Below are positions 53,788 through 61,815 of a DNA stretch of 64,000 nucleotides, one piece after another. The translations under genes and the position numbers were made by a program. The stretch comes from Lentisphaerota bacterium (GTDB lineage Bacteria > Verrucomicrobiota > Lentisphaeria > Oligosphaerales > JABHEG01). The notes beneath the pieces were generated by a model, which saw nothing but the letters and a program-made list of their open reading frames with translations, did no database searches and was not told the origin of the DNA. The first letter of the stretch is position 1. The number at the start of each line of letters is the position of its first letter. The stretch is taken from positions 1-64,000 of the forward strand of contig JABHEG010000069.1 in assembly GCA_018676675.1 (NCBI GenBank). The letters are read 5' to 3'.

Positions 53788-56700
53788 TTTTTTTTGAGCA
53801 CACTGTCGTCGCGGAACTCGGTCGGCTGGTCCCCCTCTTCCAGCTGCAGCCCGTTGATCCACACGGTTGAGCCGATGCCGGGGCAGAGGATGTAGACGCG
53901 CCCGCCCATGTCCCGGTTTTCCGCCGGAGAGACGTCGAAGGTGAGGTGATAGCGTTCCCAGGTCTCACTGACGGGGAACGCCTTCTGAGTCTTGGTGAGT
54001 CCGTGGCCCACGAACGTGACGCTGTCCTTCGCGCCCTGCCCTTTGGCGTAGAAGGAGAACGTCATAGTCTGCGGCGTATCGGAAGGCGGCGGGTACGCCA
54101 CCGCAAACACGCCGCGGGCGGTCTCCTGATCAATCGGCCTCCGGGCCATTCTCAGGGATGGATTTCCGTTCCAGGGCGTCTCACCGTCCAGATACCAGTC
54201 CGATCCCTGCTGTCCTGCGTGGAGGTCGATTCCCAGACAGAAGAACGGCTTGCAGAAGTCGGGAATGCCGGGGTTCGTGCACTGCCGAAAGACGGGGTTG
54301 GGGCAGTGGTTGCGGCTCCGCTTCAACTGCTGAACGATGGCGACAACATCCACGAAGGGCGCGGCCTCTCCTGGCACGACGGCCATATCCACGGCGACCT
54401 CGATGCAGTCGGTCCGATCCAGCTTCAGCCTGTAGGCGCGAACACCGTAGGGCTCAATTCGTTCCGTGAATGCAGACGCTGTGACCGGAGGCTGCACGCC
54501 GTCGTGGAAACAACGCTCGACCGCGGTAAGCCCCGTCACTGTGAAGGTCGAGTCAACCGCGAAGGGCTTGATGTTGGCCGCCAGGAGCAAGTAGGCGCCG
54601 TCGGGATACCTGAACGTCGCGACGTTGACCACCGGGAACTGACGCTCTGCCGGTCTGAGGGCGCCCGGTGTGTAGCTAACCACCTGCTTTGGGGGTGCCT
54701 CCAGCAGCGCTGGTGACAGCATCTTGACTTGCGCCGCGATGGTCTTCAACCCGCCCCAGGCCTCCTCCCCGACGACGCTGGACAGGACAAAGTACAGCAG
54801 ACCGCGCGACCCGTAGATCAGGGTCGTGTACGCCTGACACAGTAGGTGTGCGCGGCTCATGCCGATCGGCGCACGCGGAGGCCCCAAGTGACTTGAGAGC
54901 GGGACGAACCACTGGACCTTGGTGTCCCGGCGGCACCGATCGCGCAGATCGCAAGAATAGTACGCCGTCGCCAGGCCCGGTTCACTGTACATGCCGCCGA
55001 CGTACGGCCTGGGGTAGACATCGTACCCCAAGACCTCACCCCACCGAGTCCATTTGTCGCCATGCGGAATGTGCTTGGAGTACAACAGGAATTGGGGCCG
55101 GTACGGGTCGATAGGATCCACGGTCTTGAAGTACCACTCGGCCGCCGCGATACGCGCTTCCTTGTTGAGAAGGTTGGGTTCATCCACGTTCCAGTATGCC
55201 AGCATGTTCGGACTGTCGCGCAGAATCTCCGTTTCCCTGACGATGGCGGGTTCGAGCTGGTCGTACTTGGCGCGGTGGATTCGCAGACGTTCAGGCAGCG
55301 GTTTGCCGTCGATCGGATGCGGCTGCTTGCCGGTGCCCCAATTGACGACACTGAAACCGTACTTTACCGCGAGGTCCATATAGGCTTGGGCGTCGTTGAG
55401 GTCGCTTCGGTACGTGCTGTCCTTGTACGTGCCCGACCTGACCAACGTGTTGAACCCGATCTCTTCGGCCAGGAACTTGAACACCTGCTCGTGCTTGCTC
55501 GTGACCCCGTGCATCACGATGCCGACCGGAAAGAAGGGCGTTCCGTCTTTCAGCACAACGCCTCTGAAGCGATCCGTCTTGACCTCGAACCCGGGGCGGG
55601 GCTTCAGACGCCTCAACATGATCGTCGTCGTCGCTAGCTGCCTGCCACCTTCACTCAGAGACAAGGCCAACGCGTTTTCGCCCAGAGCGAGCTTGTCGAC
55701 CGGAATCTCCACGACTTCCTCCGGACGTAGCCCCCGGGTCTCGGCCAGCGTCCTTCCACCGGCCGCAACCTGCAATCGGGACGTTCTCAGAGCCGCATCT
55801 GAAAGCGAGGAACGGACTCGAATCCTGGCGACTTCCTCGGCGGTGTAGTAGTTCCGTTCCACAACGGCCTCCTGGATGACGTTGAGCATGGACGTGTCGG
55901 CGATGACTTGCTCGGCCAACCGGTCACCAGTATCCGGCGCATCCAGTGCCACGGTCACCGCACGCGGCTGGAAATCCCGGACCGCCACGTCCAGTGAGAG
56001 CCTGTTCATGCCGTCAACCCTGATCGTCTTGGCGACCTTCTCGACGTAGCCCCAGCCGCTGTCCTCCAGGATCTTGACCGTGGTTTCCCCGGAGACCGGT
56101 GTGCCGGCAATCAAGCTCAGCGCCACGCTGTAAAAACGTTGGCCGTCGGCTTTCTGCTGGTAACTGCTCAGCGAGACAGTGTCGATCCGGGGTGCGAAGG
56201 GGATGGTCGGGGTGAAACCGCCGAAACCGTTCAGCCTGCTGAACCCAGCCATGTCGTGGGGACTGCCGGCGTTGGGATTGAGGAGGCGAAAAACGCGCCT
56301 CTCGTCCTGGACGGCCCCGTAGGGGTCGAGTTCGATCGTGACAAGGTTGCGCATGAGGTTGATGTGGGCTTCGGCCAGGCCATCGCCGCCGAGGGCGTAC
56401 AGAGGAATCGCTGCTTCCGCGGTCCACCCGGTCGGCAAGCGCCTTGTGGCCGTGCGCCACACCGGGTTCCAGCCAACATCGCGCATGCCCTTCTCGATCT
56501 TCTTATCATGGGTCACGTTGGCGAAGCCGAGCATGAAATGGCCGTACTGCTTCCCGTCGGGTGAAAGGAAGATCTCGACCGACTCGTCGCGACAGACCGC
56601 GTCGTCATGCTTGAACGCAGTCTGGCTGACATGCGGCATCGTCGGGTTGTCGCACTTGAATCCCAGGTAGAGCCACGCCGTATCGCGCCCGAGGAATACT

Positions 56701-56888
56701 GTGGTGTCGCTGAACGGCGTCGCCGTTCGCTGCAGGTACAGCGTCTCGATCCGGTTTGCAGTCTCCCAGGCAGCATCGTCCAGCGCCCCATCCAACGTGG
56801 GCGCAGACCGCAGCTCAGGAATGTCGATGGAGTCCGCGACCAGTACAGCGGAAAACACCCAGAACATACAGAAAACGTGTCGTCCCAT
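53781..56888 (-). CDS. Exported CBM9-like/TIM-barrel glycosidase-like protein, N-terminal frame
   Basis: 1035 residues from the ATG at 56888, with AAGGAA about 10 nt upstream and a signal peptide (HVFCMFWVFSAVLVADS). The order is: CBM9-like domain at about 20-220 (APTLDGALDDAAWETANRIE, RDESVEIFLSPDGKQYGHF), a beta-rich linker region (about 230-510), a TIM barrel at about 520-820 (VLKDGTPFFPVGIVMHGV, LAYWNVDEPNLLN with a likely acid/base Glu, VLGYDVYPRPY), then sandwich modules. The frame ends at TAG (53781-53783) immediately after LKKKR at nine A residues. A -1 shift there restores 259 more residues, giving about 1293 in total. It lies 15 bp from the convergent sulfatase gene. The barrel resembles GH42/GH5-type proteins, substrate unknown. 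Confidence 0.8.
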   Translation of the reverse strand: MGRHVFCMFWVFSAVLVADSIDIPELRSAPTLDGALDDAAWETANRIETLYLQRTATPFSDTTVFLGRDTAWLYLGFKCDNPTMPHVSQTAFKHDDAVCRDESVEIFLSPDGKQYGHFMLGFANVTHDKKIEKGMRDVGWNPVWRTATRRLPTGWTAEAAIPLYALGGDGLAEAHINLMRNLVTIELDPYGAVQDERRVFRLLNPNAGSPHDMAGFSRLNGFGGFTPTIPFAPRIDTVSLSSYQQKADGQRFYSVALSLIAGTPVSGETTVKILEDSGWGYVEKVAKTIRVDGMNRLSLDVAVRDFQPRAVTVALDAPDTGDRLAEQVIADTSMLNVIQEAVVERNYYTAEEVARIRVRSSLSDAALRTSRLQVAAGGRTLAETRGLRPEEVVEIPVDKLALGENALALSLSEGGRQLATTTIMLRRLKPRPGFEVKTDRFRGVVLKDGTPFFPVGIVMHGVTSKHEQVFKFLAEEIGFNTLVRSGTYKDSTYRSDLNDAQAYMDLAVKYGFSVVNWGTGKQPHPIDGKPLPERLRIHRAKYDQLEPAIVRETEILRDSPNMLAYWNVDEPNLLNKEARIAAAEWYFKTVDPIDPYRPQFLLYSKHIPHGDKWTRWGEVLGYDVYPRPYVGGMYSEPGLATAYYSCDLRDRCRRDTKVQWFVPLSSHLGPPRAPIGMSRAHLLCQAYTTLIYGSRGLLYFVLSSVVGEEAWGGLKTIAAQVKMLSPALLEAPPKQVVSYTPGALRPAERQFPVVNVATFRYPDGAYLLLAANIKPFAVDSTFTVTGLTAVERCFHDGVQPPVTASAFTERIEPYGVRAYRLKLDRTDCIEVAVDMAVVPGEAAPFVDVVAIVQQLKRSRNHCPNPVFRQCTNPGIPDFCKPFFCLGIDLHAGQQGSDWYLDGETPWNGNPSLRMARRPIDQETARGVFAVAYPPPSDTPQTMTFSFYAKGQGAKDSVTFVGHGLTKTQKAFPVSETWERYHLTFDVSPAENRDMGGRVYILCPGIGSTVWINGLQLEEGDQPTEFRDDSVLKKKR
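53787..53795 (-). other. A9 slippery run / frameshift site
   Basis: On the coding strand CTC AAA AAA AAA CGC TAG is followed in the -1 frame by ACG CTA GAC and 257 further codons. Nine A allow ribosomal -1 slippage or transcriptional slippage; equally, one missing A in the assembly would explain the break. Confidence 0.8.
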
Positions 56889-57455
56889 GGGGTGATCGTT
56901 CCTTCTCGGTGACATGTATGGGGCGCTTGGGCTGCTTGGAGCCACCAAGCTCAGACGGCCTCCCGGAATGGCGCAACCACTCGTGAACTGCAACGCAGTG
57001 GCTTCGGGAATGGCGGGAGGCATCCGGATGCCCGAAAGTCTTGGTGACCATAACGTGCGTCGATGACCGGAGCGCTTCAAGTAGTCGCTGCCTCGATGCG
57101 GCCGCGATGGGTGCAGGCTCGTCGAGCCAGCACCTACTCCTGAGCCACCAGCCAAGCGGATTGCTGACCCCCATCCACCTCCCCGAGCACATCTGCGCGC
57201 CCGTCCCGCACCGTCAGGTGGTGGTCACCATGCCGAAATGGTCCCGGCTCAGTTACCGTTCGTTGCGCTCACTCCTGCACGTGCGTGCAGGGCGTCTCCC
57301 TTCAGTCGGCTCCGCGTCGATCGTGACCTGTCACGCAGGGTGCCCCGACTTGCGTGGGAGACGGTACTCAAGGTCTATCGCGCCGTGCTGGACCGGAACG
57401 ACGTTGTGCCCGGCACCCTCCCTAACTGAACGTTCATCAAGGTCTGGTCGTGGTG
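56889..57455. other. Intergenic region without recognisable feature
   Basis: 567 bp upstream of the CBM9/TIM-barrel gene and downstream of the pseudopilin gene. Open frames here are short and without family resemblance. No clear terminator hairpin follows the pseudopilin stop. Confidence 0.5.
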
Positions 57456-58130
57456 TCAGTTCCACCATTGCGCCATGGTCGACCAAGTTTGCGCGAAATG
57501 GACTCTTTCGCAGTGCCCATCGAGGAAGGCGACGATCACGCCCCCGCTGTGCCGAGGGGCGAGACGATCGTGTCCATTAATGCTGCGCCCGATGCGTGGC
57601 GTGAGCATACGCCCATCGTTGGCGTAGAAGTACGGACGTTCCTTCATGTCGGTGTAGATGGCCAACTCCACCGGCGAAGGAACAGCACGGGGCTTCTTGG
57701 ATTCCATGGTGTAGTTGTACCCGTAGCTCAGCTTGCAGTTGCTGACTCGACTCGCAGAGGGATCGTGAAGTTCGAGGTGTTGGGACGCGTAGCTGTGGCC
57801 GCTGGACACGATGCAGCTCATGTCCCAATCCGACGGACATTGAAAGACCTCGGCACTGTTGATGTAGTCGAATTGGACATCCACATAGCCACCCGCGTAC
57901 TTGGCGTTGGTGACATCCCAATAGCTCAAGGACCCTCCCATGAACGATTCGCAGTCGTCCGTGTACATGGAGGTGGACAAAGTAATCTGCTTCAGATTGC
58001 CCAGGCATACAGCTTGCCGTCCCTTTTCTCGCGCCTGGGCCAGCGCGGGCAACAGCATGGCCGCCAGGATAGCGATGATAGCGATCACGACCAGGAGTTC
58101 TATGAGCGTGAAAGTCCGATGGCTTCGCAT
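57456..58130 (-). CDS. Type II-like pseudopilin with H-X9-DG C-terminus (DUF1559-like)
   Basis: 224 residues from the ATG at 58130, preceded by GGAAGAGGGAG. The N-terminus [20 protein letters not shown] is the class III prepilin signal and helix, here with Thr rather than Gly at the cleavage position. [20 protein letters not shown] follows as in DUF1559-like pseudopilins abundant in PVC bacteria. The C-terminus [20 protein letters not shown] matches the H-X9-DG element of the group. Such proteins are placed at the cell surface or in a type II-like secretion machine; individual roles are unknown. Lentisphaerota and Planctomycetota encode many near-copies, often beside carbohydrate genes. Confidence 0.9.
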   Translation of the reverse strand: MRSHRTFTLIELLVVIAIIAILAAMLLPALAQAREKGRQAVCLGNLKQITLSTSMYTDDCESFMGGSLSYWDVTNAKYAGGYVDVQFDYINSAEVFQCPSDWDMSCIVSSGHSYASQHLELHDPSASRVSNCKLSYGYNYTMESKKPRAVPSPVELAIYTDMKERPYFYANDGRMLTPRIGRSINGHDRLAPRHSGGVIVAFLDGHCERVHFAQTWSTMAQWWN

Positions 58131-58453
58131 GGCTCCCTCTTCCGGTCTCTCGATTTGTGGTTGCTTCACCGACGCCACATCCCAGTCTCCAAGGTGGAAG
58201 TGCGGCCCCCATCCATATAGGCACTATTCAGTATATCAGCTACACGACGGCAGCGCTAGCCTGGATAATTCGCGCAGAGCGGCTCTTCCCGCCTTACCCA
58301 CTAGGACAGGATCAATGTGACGTTGCCCACTGCTCCCACTGTGCCGGAACGTCTTCACCGAATACTCACAACAGACATCGTTTGTGACGCTACGTCGTTG
58401 AATAGAAGCAGGATCAGTGGGAACGGCACCCTCCCTCCCCCCAAACCCGGTTC
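58131..58453. other. Intergenic region upstream of pseudopilin
   Basis: 323 bp between two minus-strand genes. A TATACT hexamer on the minus strand (58230-58235) lies about 100 nt upstream of the pseudopilin start and could be a -10 element, but no good -35 is paired with it. No gene is seen. Confidence 0.35.
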
Positions 58454-59815
58454 TCAAGGCGTTGTCTCATTGAGAAACGCTTCAAGGTTGGTGTAGCCAT
58501 CCCCATCGCGATCCGCGGAGCCGTCGGCACGCGCGTTGGGATCAAAGCCGTGCCGCTTCTCCCAGGCGTCGGGCATCCCATCGCCATCGCTGTCCACCGG
58601 TGGCGTTCCGGGCGGGTACTGGGGCCAACCACCGACCTCCTCCTGCGAATCGATCACGCGACCTGAACGTTCTTTGACCTGAGTCACGATCCGGGCATCC
58701 ACAGCATCACGACTGGGGCGCGTGGCTCCGACATCGGCAAGCAGGGCGTCGAGGACATCGCTGGCGGGCATGGTCCCGACAACGGCTCCAGCGGGCTCTT
58801 TCGTGCAATGCAACTCAATCGTCTCGAGGTCAGTCAGGTTCTTGACCATCACCCAATTGTCGGCCGCCCCGTCGATGCAGCCTGGGGCTTGGTTGTCCCG
58901 CAGGAAGACAAGCGGATGCTCCCCTGGTGTCTTCGCATCCAACCCCACATGGATCACCTCACTGACACTGGTGGTCGGCCCCGGGAGGTAGACATTGCTC
59001 ACGCAGCTGAGCAGCAGGTTCCCGCGTGCTACGGTTCCGAACTTGCCGACATCATAGATGACGTTGTTGCGCAGATCGTACTCCGCCCGTGCCTCTCCGC
59101 GTCCCTGGAAATACGGATTCCGCCAGTGGTTGTGCGCGAGTAGATTGTGATGCACTGAGAGGCGTGCGGTTCGGTCTCCGGCAAGCAGACCCATGCTGTG
59201 TGGGCCTTTGGGGTGCCGGCTGCGAAAGAGCGCTTCGGACACAACGCACCATTGAATCGTCACATCGTGCGGGGTCCCCCATGTAGACACGTTCTCGTCG
59301 ACAGCCCAACTGAACGAACAGTGGTCGATGACCACGTTGTGCACGTTTGTCCCCTCGATTTTGAGCGCGTCTCTGTTACCGAAAACAACGCCGGCGTCCC
59401 GGTCCCCCGGCCGGGCCCGGATGTATCGAACGACGACATCATGGCGGCAGACCCGAAGCGTTCCGCCACGCAGGCAAATGCCGTTCCCCGGTGCCGTCTG
59501 GCCGGCGATGGTCAGGAAAGGCTCGGAGATCTTGATATCTGTCTCGAGGTCGATGATCCCGCCGGTCCGGAACACAACCACGCGCGGTCCAGGCGCCGAA
59601 CAAGCCGCACGCAGACTCCCTGGTCCAGCATCGTCAAGGTTGGTCACGGCTATCACAGCACCCCCTCGCCCGGCAGGGGTCAACGCCCCGAACCCTTCCG
59701 CCCCGGGAAACGCCGGAATGCCGGCCGCCATGGCCGAGTAACCAATCAGAACGCTGAACGCAACGACTACGGCAGTGGGGGGCGACATTCCCCGGACCAA
59801 AGCGCCTCCAACCAT
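58454..59815 (-). CDS. Exported pectate-lyase-like protein with calcium-binding repeats
   Basis: 453 residues from the ATG at 59815, 6 nt after GGAGG; upstream in-frame ATGs at 59821 and 59836 overlap or precede that site. A signal peptide (AVVVAFSVLIGYSAMAAG) is followed by a right-handed beta-helix of the PL1/pectate lyase superfamily: FPGAEGFGALTPAGRGG, VTNLDDAGPGSLRAAC, VVIDHCSFSWAVDENVSTWG, SVHHNLLAHNHWRNPYFQG and LRNNVIYDVG. The C-terminus DSDGDGMPDAWEKRHGFDPN plus DRDGDGYTNLEAFL is a thrombospondin-3-like calcium-binding element. Probable substrate is pectin or a uronate polymer, cleaved by beta-elimination. The AraC gene is directly upstream on the same strand (79-bp gap). Confidence 0.88.
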   Translation of the reverse strand: MVGGALVRGMSPPTAVVVAFSVLIGYSAMAAGIPAFPGAEGFGALTPAGRGGAVIAVTNLDDAGPGSLRAACSAPGPRVVVFRTGGIIDLETDIKISEPFLTIAGQTAPGNGICLRGGTLRVCRHDVVVRYIRARPGDRDAGVVFGNRDALKIEGTNVHNVVIDHCSFSWAVDENVSTWGTPHDVTIQWCVVSEALFRSRHPKGPHSMGLLAGDRTARLSVHHNLLAHNHWRNPYFQGRGEARAEYDLRNNVIYDVGKFGTVARGNLLLSCVSNVYLPGPTTSVSEVIHVGLDAKTPGEHPLVFLRDNQAPGCIDGAADNWVMVKNLTDLETIELHCTKEPAGAVVGTMPASDVLDALLADVGATRPSRDAVDARIVTQVKERSGRVIDSQEEVGGWPQYPPGTPPVDSDGDGMPDAWEKRHGFDPNARADGSADRDGDGYTNLEAFLNETTP

Positions 59816-59894
59816 GCTCATCCTCCTCTGTTCCATCTCAAATCACCTGTCCTTCTCAACTCTCCGTGCCCACACTCCCCCGAAGGTCGAGTGT

Positions 59895-60746
59895 CTACGG
59901 CGACCAAGGCTCCCTACTCCCGGCCAACCACTCGCGCGGGGTCTGCCCGGTGATTTCCTTGAAGGTGCGCAGGAAGTATTTGGGGTCGTTGAAGCCGCAG
60001 ATGTGCGCCACGTCAGCCAGTCGGATTGGACCGTGCGCAGCCAGCAGTTCCTGCGCTCGGCTGATGCGACGCCCCCGCAGGTATTGCACCGGAGATTGCT
60101 GCAACTCCTGGCGAAACGCGGAGAAAAGTGTCGTGCGGCTGACGTGCAGAATGGCCGCAGTCTCGGTTACGTTGATGGCGGTGTGGAGCTGTGACTCGAT
60201 CACGGCTTTGGCTCGTTCCACCAGCGTCTCTTCGTGGTGCCGGCGTTGCACGCTCCCGGAAGCCTTGGCGCTCTGCCTGGCGAAGCTGTAGAGCTTCATC
60301 TGGACGTCGTACGGGTGGGCTGGTTGGCCGGCATCCAGGCAGTCCCAGAGGTCACGCATGGCTTCCTGGACTGGTCGGTGGTCTTGAGCGTGCCAGACTG
60401 GTTCTTCGGGGGTGAAGCCGCAGCCCGCAGCAAAATCCACGACCCCACTGCCATGGATCCCCAGCCACTGATACTGCCATGGATCCTGCGGGTCCTCCCA
60501 GTACTCAACCGGCATGTCCGGAAGAAGACTGAACAGCGAACCGATCTGCACCTCTTCCCGTCCTCCTGGCCAGGAAAAGGTGCCACGCCCGCGAACCACC
60601 ACGCTTGGACCGAAAAAAGCGGGTGCCCAGCGGTAATTGCTCTTGCCATATCCCGTGAGTAGCCCTGCCCCCTGAAGTTGCAGGCACGTGCCAGGCGGCT
60701 GGGTGTAGCGCGCGATGCGCACATCATTGTGGTCTCTTCGTGGCAT
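59895..60746 (-). CDS. AraC-family transcriptional regulator
   Basis: 283 residues. The N-terminal half is a cupin-like sensor (about 20-130: GPSVVVRGRGTFSWPGG, GSLFSLLPDMPVEYWEDPQD, YQWLGIHGSG). The C-terminal half has the two helix-turn-helix motifs of AraC: VTETAAILHVSRTTLFSAFR and LADVAHICGFNDPKYFLRTF followed by KEITGQTPREW. Members bind a sugar or related effector and activate nearby promoters. It is divergent from the propeller/GH2 operon (126-bp gap) and upstream of the pectate-lyase-like gene, so either or both are likely targets. Confidence 0.92.
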   Translation of the reverse strand: MPRRDHNDVRIARYTQPPGTCLQLQGAGLLTGYGKSNYRWAPAFFGPSVVVRGRGTFSWPGGREEVQIGSLFSLLPDMPVEYWEDPQDPWQYQWLGIHGSGVVDFAAGCGFTPEEPVWHAQDHRPVQEAMRDLWDCLDAGQPAHPYDVQMKLYSFARQSAKASGSVQRRHHEETLVERAKAVIESQLHTAINVTETAAILHVSRTTLFSAFRQELQQSPVQYLRGRRISRAQELLAAHGPIRLADVAHICGFNDPKYFLRTFKEITGQTPREWLAGSREPWSP

Positions 60747-60872
60747 GCGAACAAATCTACACCCCTATCCGAACAATTCTCAACCTGGTTTCAGCTTTGT
60801 CCTTCGGGTCGCAAAGCTTATCGTATCAAGCACAACGAACCACTCCGAGGTGTATGATCAAAGGAACGCCGG
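60747..60872. promoter_or_regulatory. Divergent promoter region of AraC regulator and GH operon
   Basis: 126 bp separate the AraC start from the propeller gene. It is AT-richer than its surroundings (60750-60840) and contains AAAGGA before 60873. It is the natural place for AraC binding sites, but no direct repeats were convincing by eye. Confidence 0.45.
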
Positions 60873-61814
60873 ATGAGCATCCCTTTCGAGACCTTTGCCA
60901 CCTTCACGCGCGTCTTGGACGCCAGCCCACTCTTTGCCTGCGAGAAGCCTGAGTGGGCCGCCGCCGCCCACGCGATCGTGGTGAACGACACCGTTCACTA
61001 TATCTGGTCCAGGCGACGCGTAGGAAACAGCTGGGTACTGCTCCACAGCACCGCCCCGGCCTCCGATCCTGCCGCAGTTACCCACGACCCGCGCAACCCG
61101 GTCTTGCTGCCGGCGGAGTACGAAGCCTTTGACGACCACACTGTTGAGTATCCTTTCCCTTTCCTGAACCCCGCCGACCAACGCTACTACATGTACTATC
61201 TGGGCAAGCGCGAGAAGCCGCCGAAGCAGACCGGTTTGCTGGTGAGTGAGGATGGTGACCTCGGCAACTGGACTCGCGTCAGCACAACCCCGGTCATCGC
61301 GGTAGAGACCGACTTCGAAGAACGGGGCTCGTCGCATCCATCCGTGGCCATCGACGGCGATACCATCCACATCATTTACACCGGCGAGTCCAGAGGCCCG
61401 GACGTGCTCTGCCACGCCACGGCACCGACCAGCGATCCAGCCCGGGTCACCAAGGATTCGGCCAACCCTGTCTTCACCGGCAGCGGCGAGGTCTGGGACA
61501 GCCAGGGCGTGCGCGAAACCGAGATCGTCAGGGGACCGGAGTACTTCCACATCTTTTACGGCGGCACCGATGGCACAACTTGGCGCATCGGGCATGTCCG
61601 CACCAAGGACTTCCGCACCTTTGAGCCGAACCCTGCCAATCCCGTTTTTACCCCTTCTGAAGACCCCGATGCCTGGGACTGCGACGGTCTGCTGACTTCG
61701 CAGGTCTTCAACGTGAACGGTTCCTGGTACATGCTCTACGCCGGCCTCAAGGGCAGGAACTGGCAGGAAGGGCTGATCTGGCAGAGCGGTTTGGCCATCG
61801 CCCAGGGAGATTGA
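60873..61814 (+). CDS. Cytoplasmic GH43/GH130-like beta-propeller glycosidase
   Basis: 313 residues from the ATG at 60873 (AAAGGA upstream), with no signal peptide. The whole protein is a five-bladed-propeller type: PLFACEKPEWAAAAHAIVVN, HYIWSRRRVGNSWVLLHSTA, YYMYYLGKREKPPKQTGLLV, SSHPSVAIDGDTIHIIYTGE, FHIFYGGTDGTTWRIGHVRT and WDCDGLLTSQVFNVNGSWYM. Several Asp/Glu in these strands could form the catalytic set of GH43, GH117 or GH130-like enzymes. The GH2 gene begins 1 bp after its stop, so the two are translated together and probably act on the same imported oligosaccharide. Confidence 0.75.
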   Translation: MSIPFETFATFTRVLDASPLFACEKPEWAAAAHAIVVNDTVHYIWSRRRVGNSWVLLHSTAPASDPAAVTHDPRNPVLLPAEYEAFDDHTVEYPFPFLNPADQRYYMYYLGKREKPPKQTGLLVSEDGDLGNWTRVSTTPVIAVETDFEERGSSHPSVAIDGDTIHIIYTGESRGPDVLCHATAPTSDPARVTKDSANPVFTGSGEVWDSQGVRETEIVRGPEYFHIFYGGTDGTTWRIGHVRTKDFRTFEPNPANPVFTPSEDPDAWDCDGLLTSQVFNVNGSWYMLYAGLKGRNWQEGLIWQSGLAIAQGD

Positions 61815-61815
61815 G

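Noticed and set aside
53008-53862. Independent gene at the end of the CBM9/TIM-barrel gene
   Set aside because: Its computed start overlaps the upstream gene without a ribosome-binding site; a frameshifted continuation explains it better.
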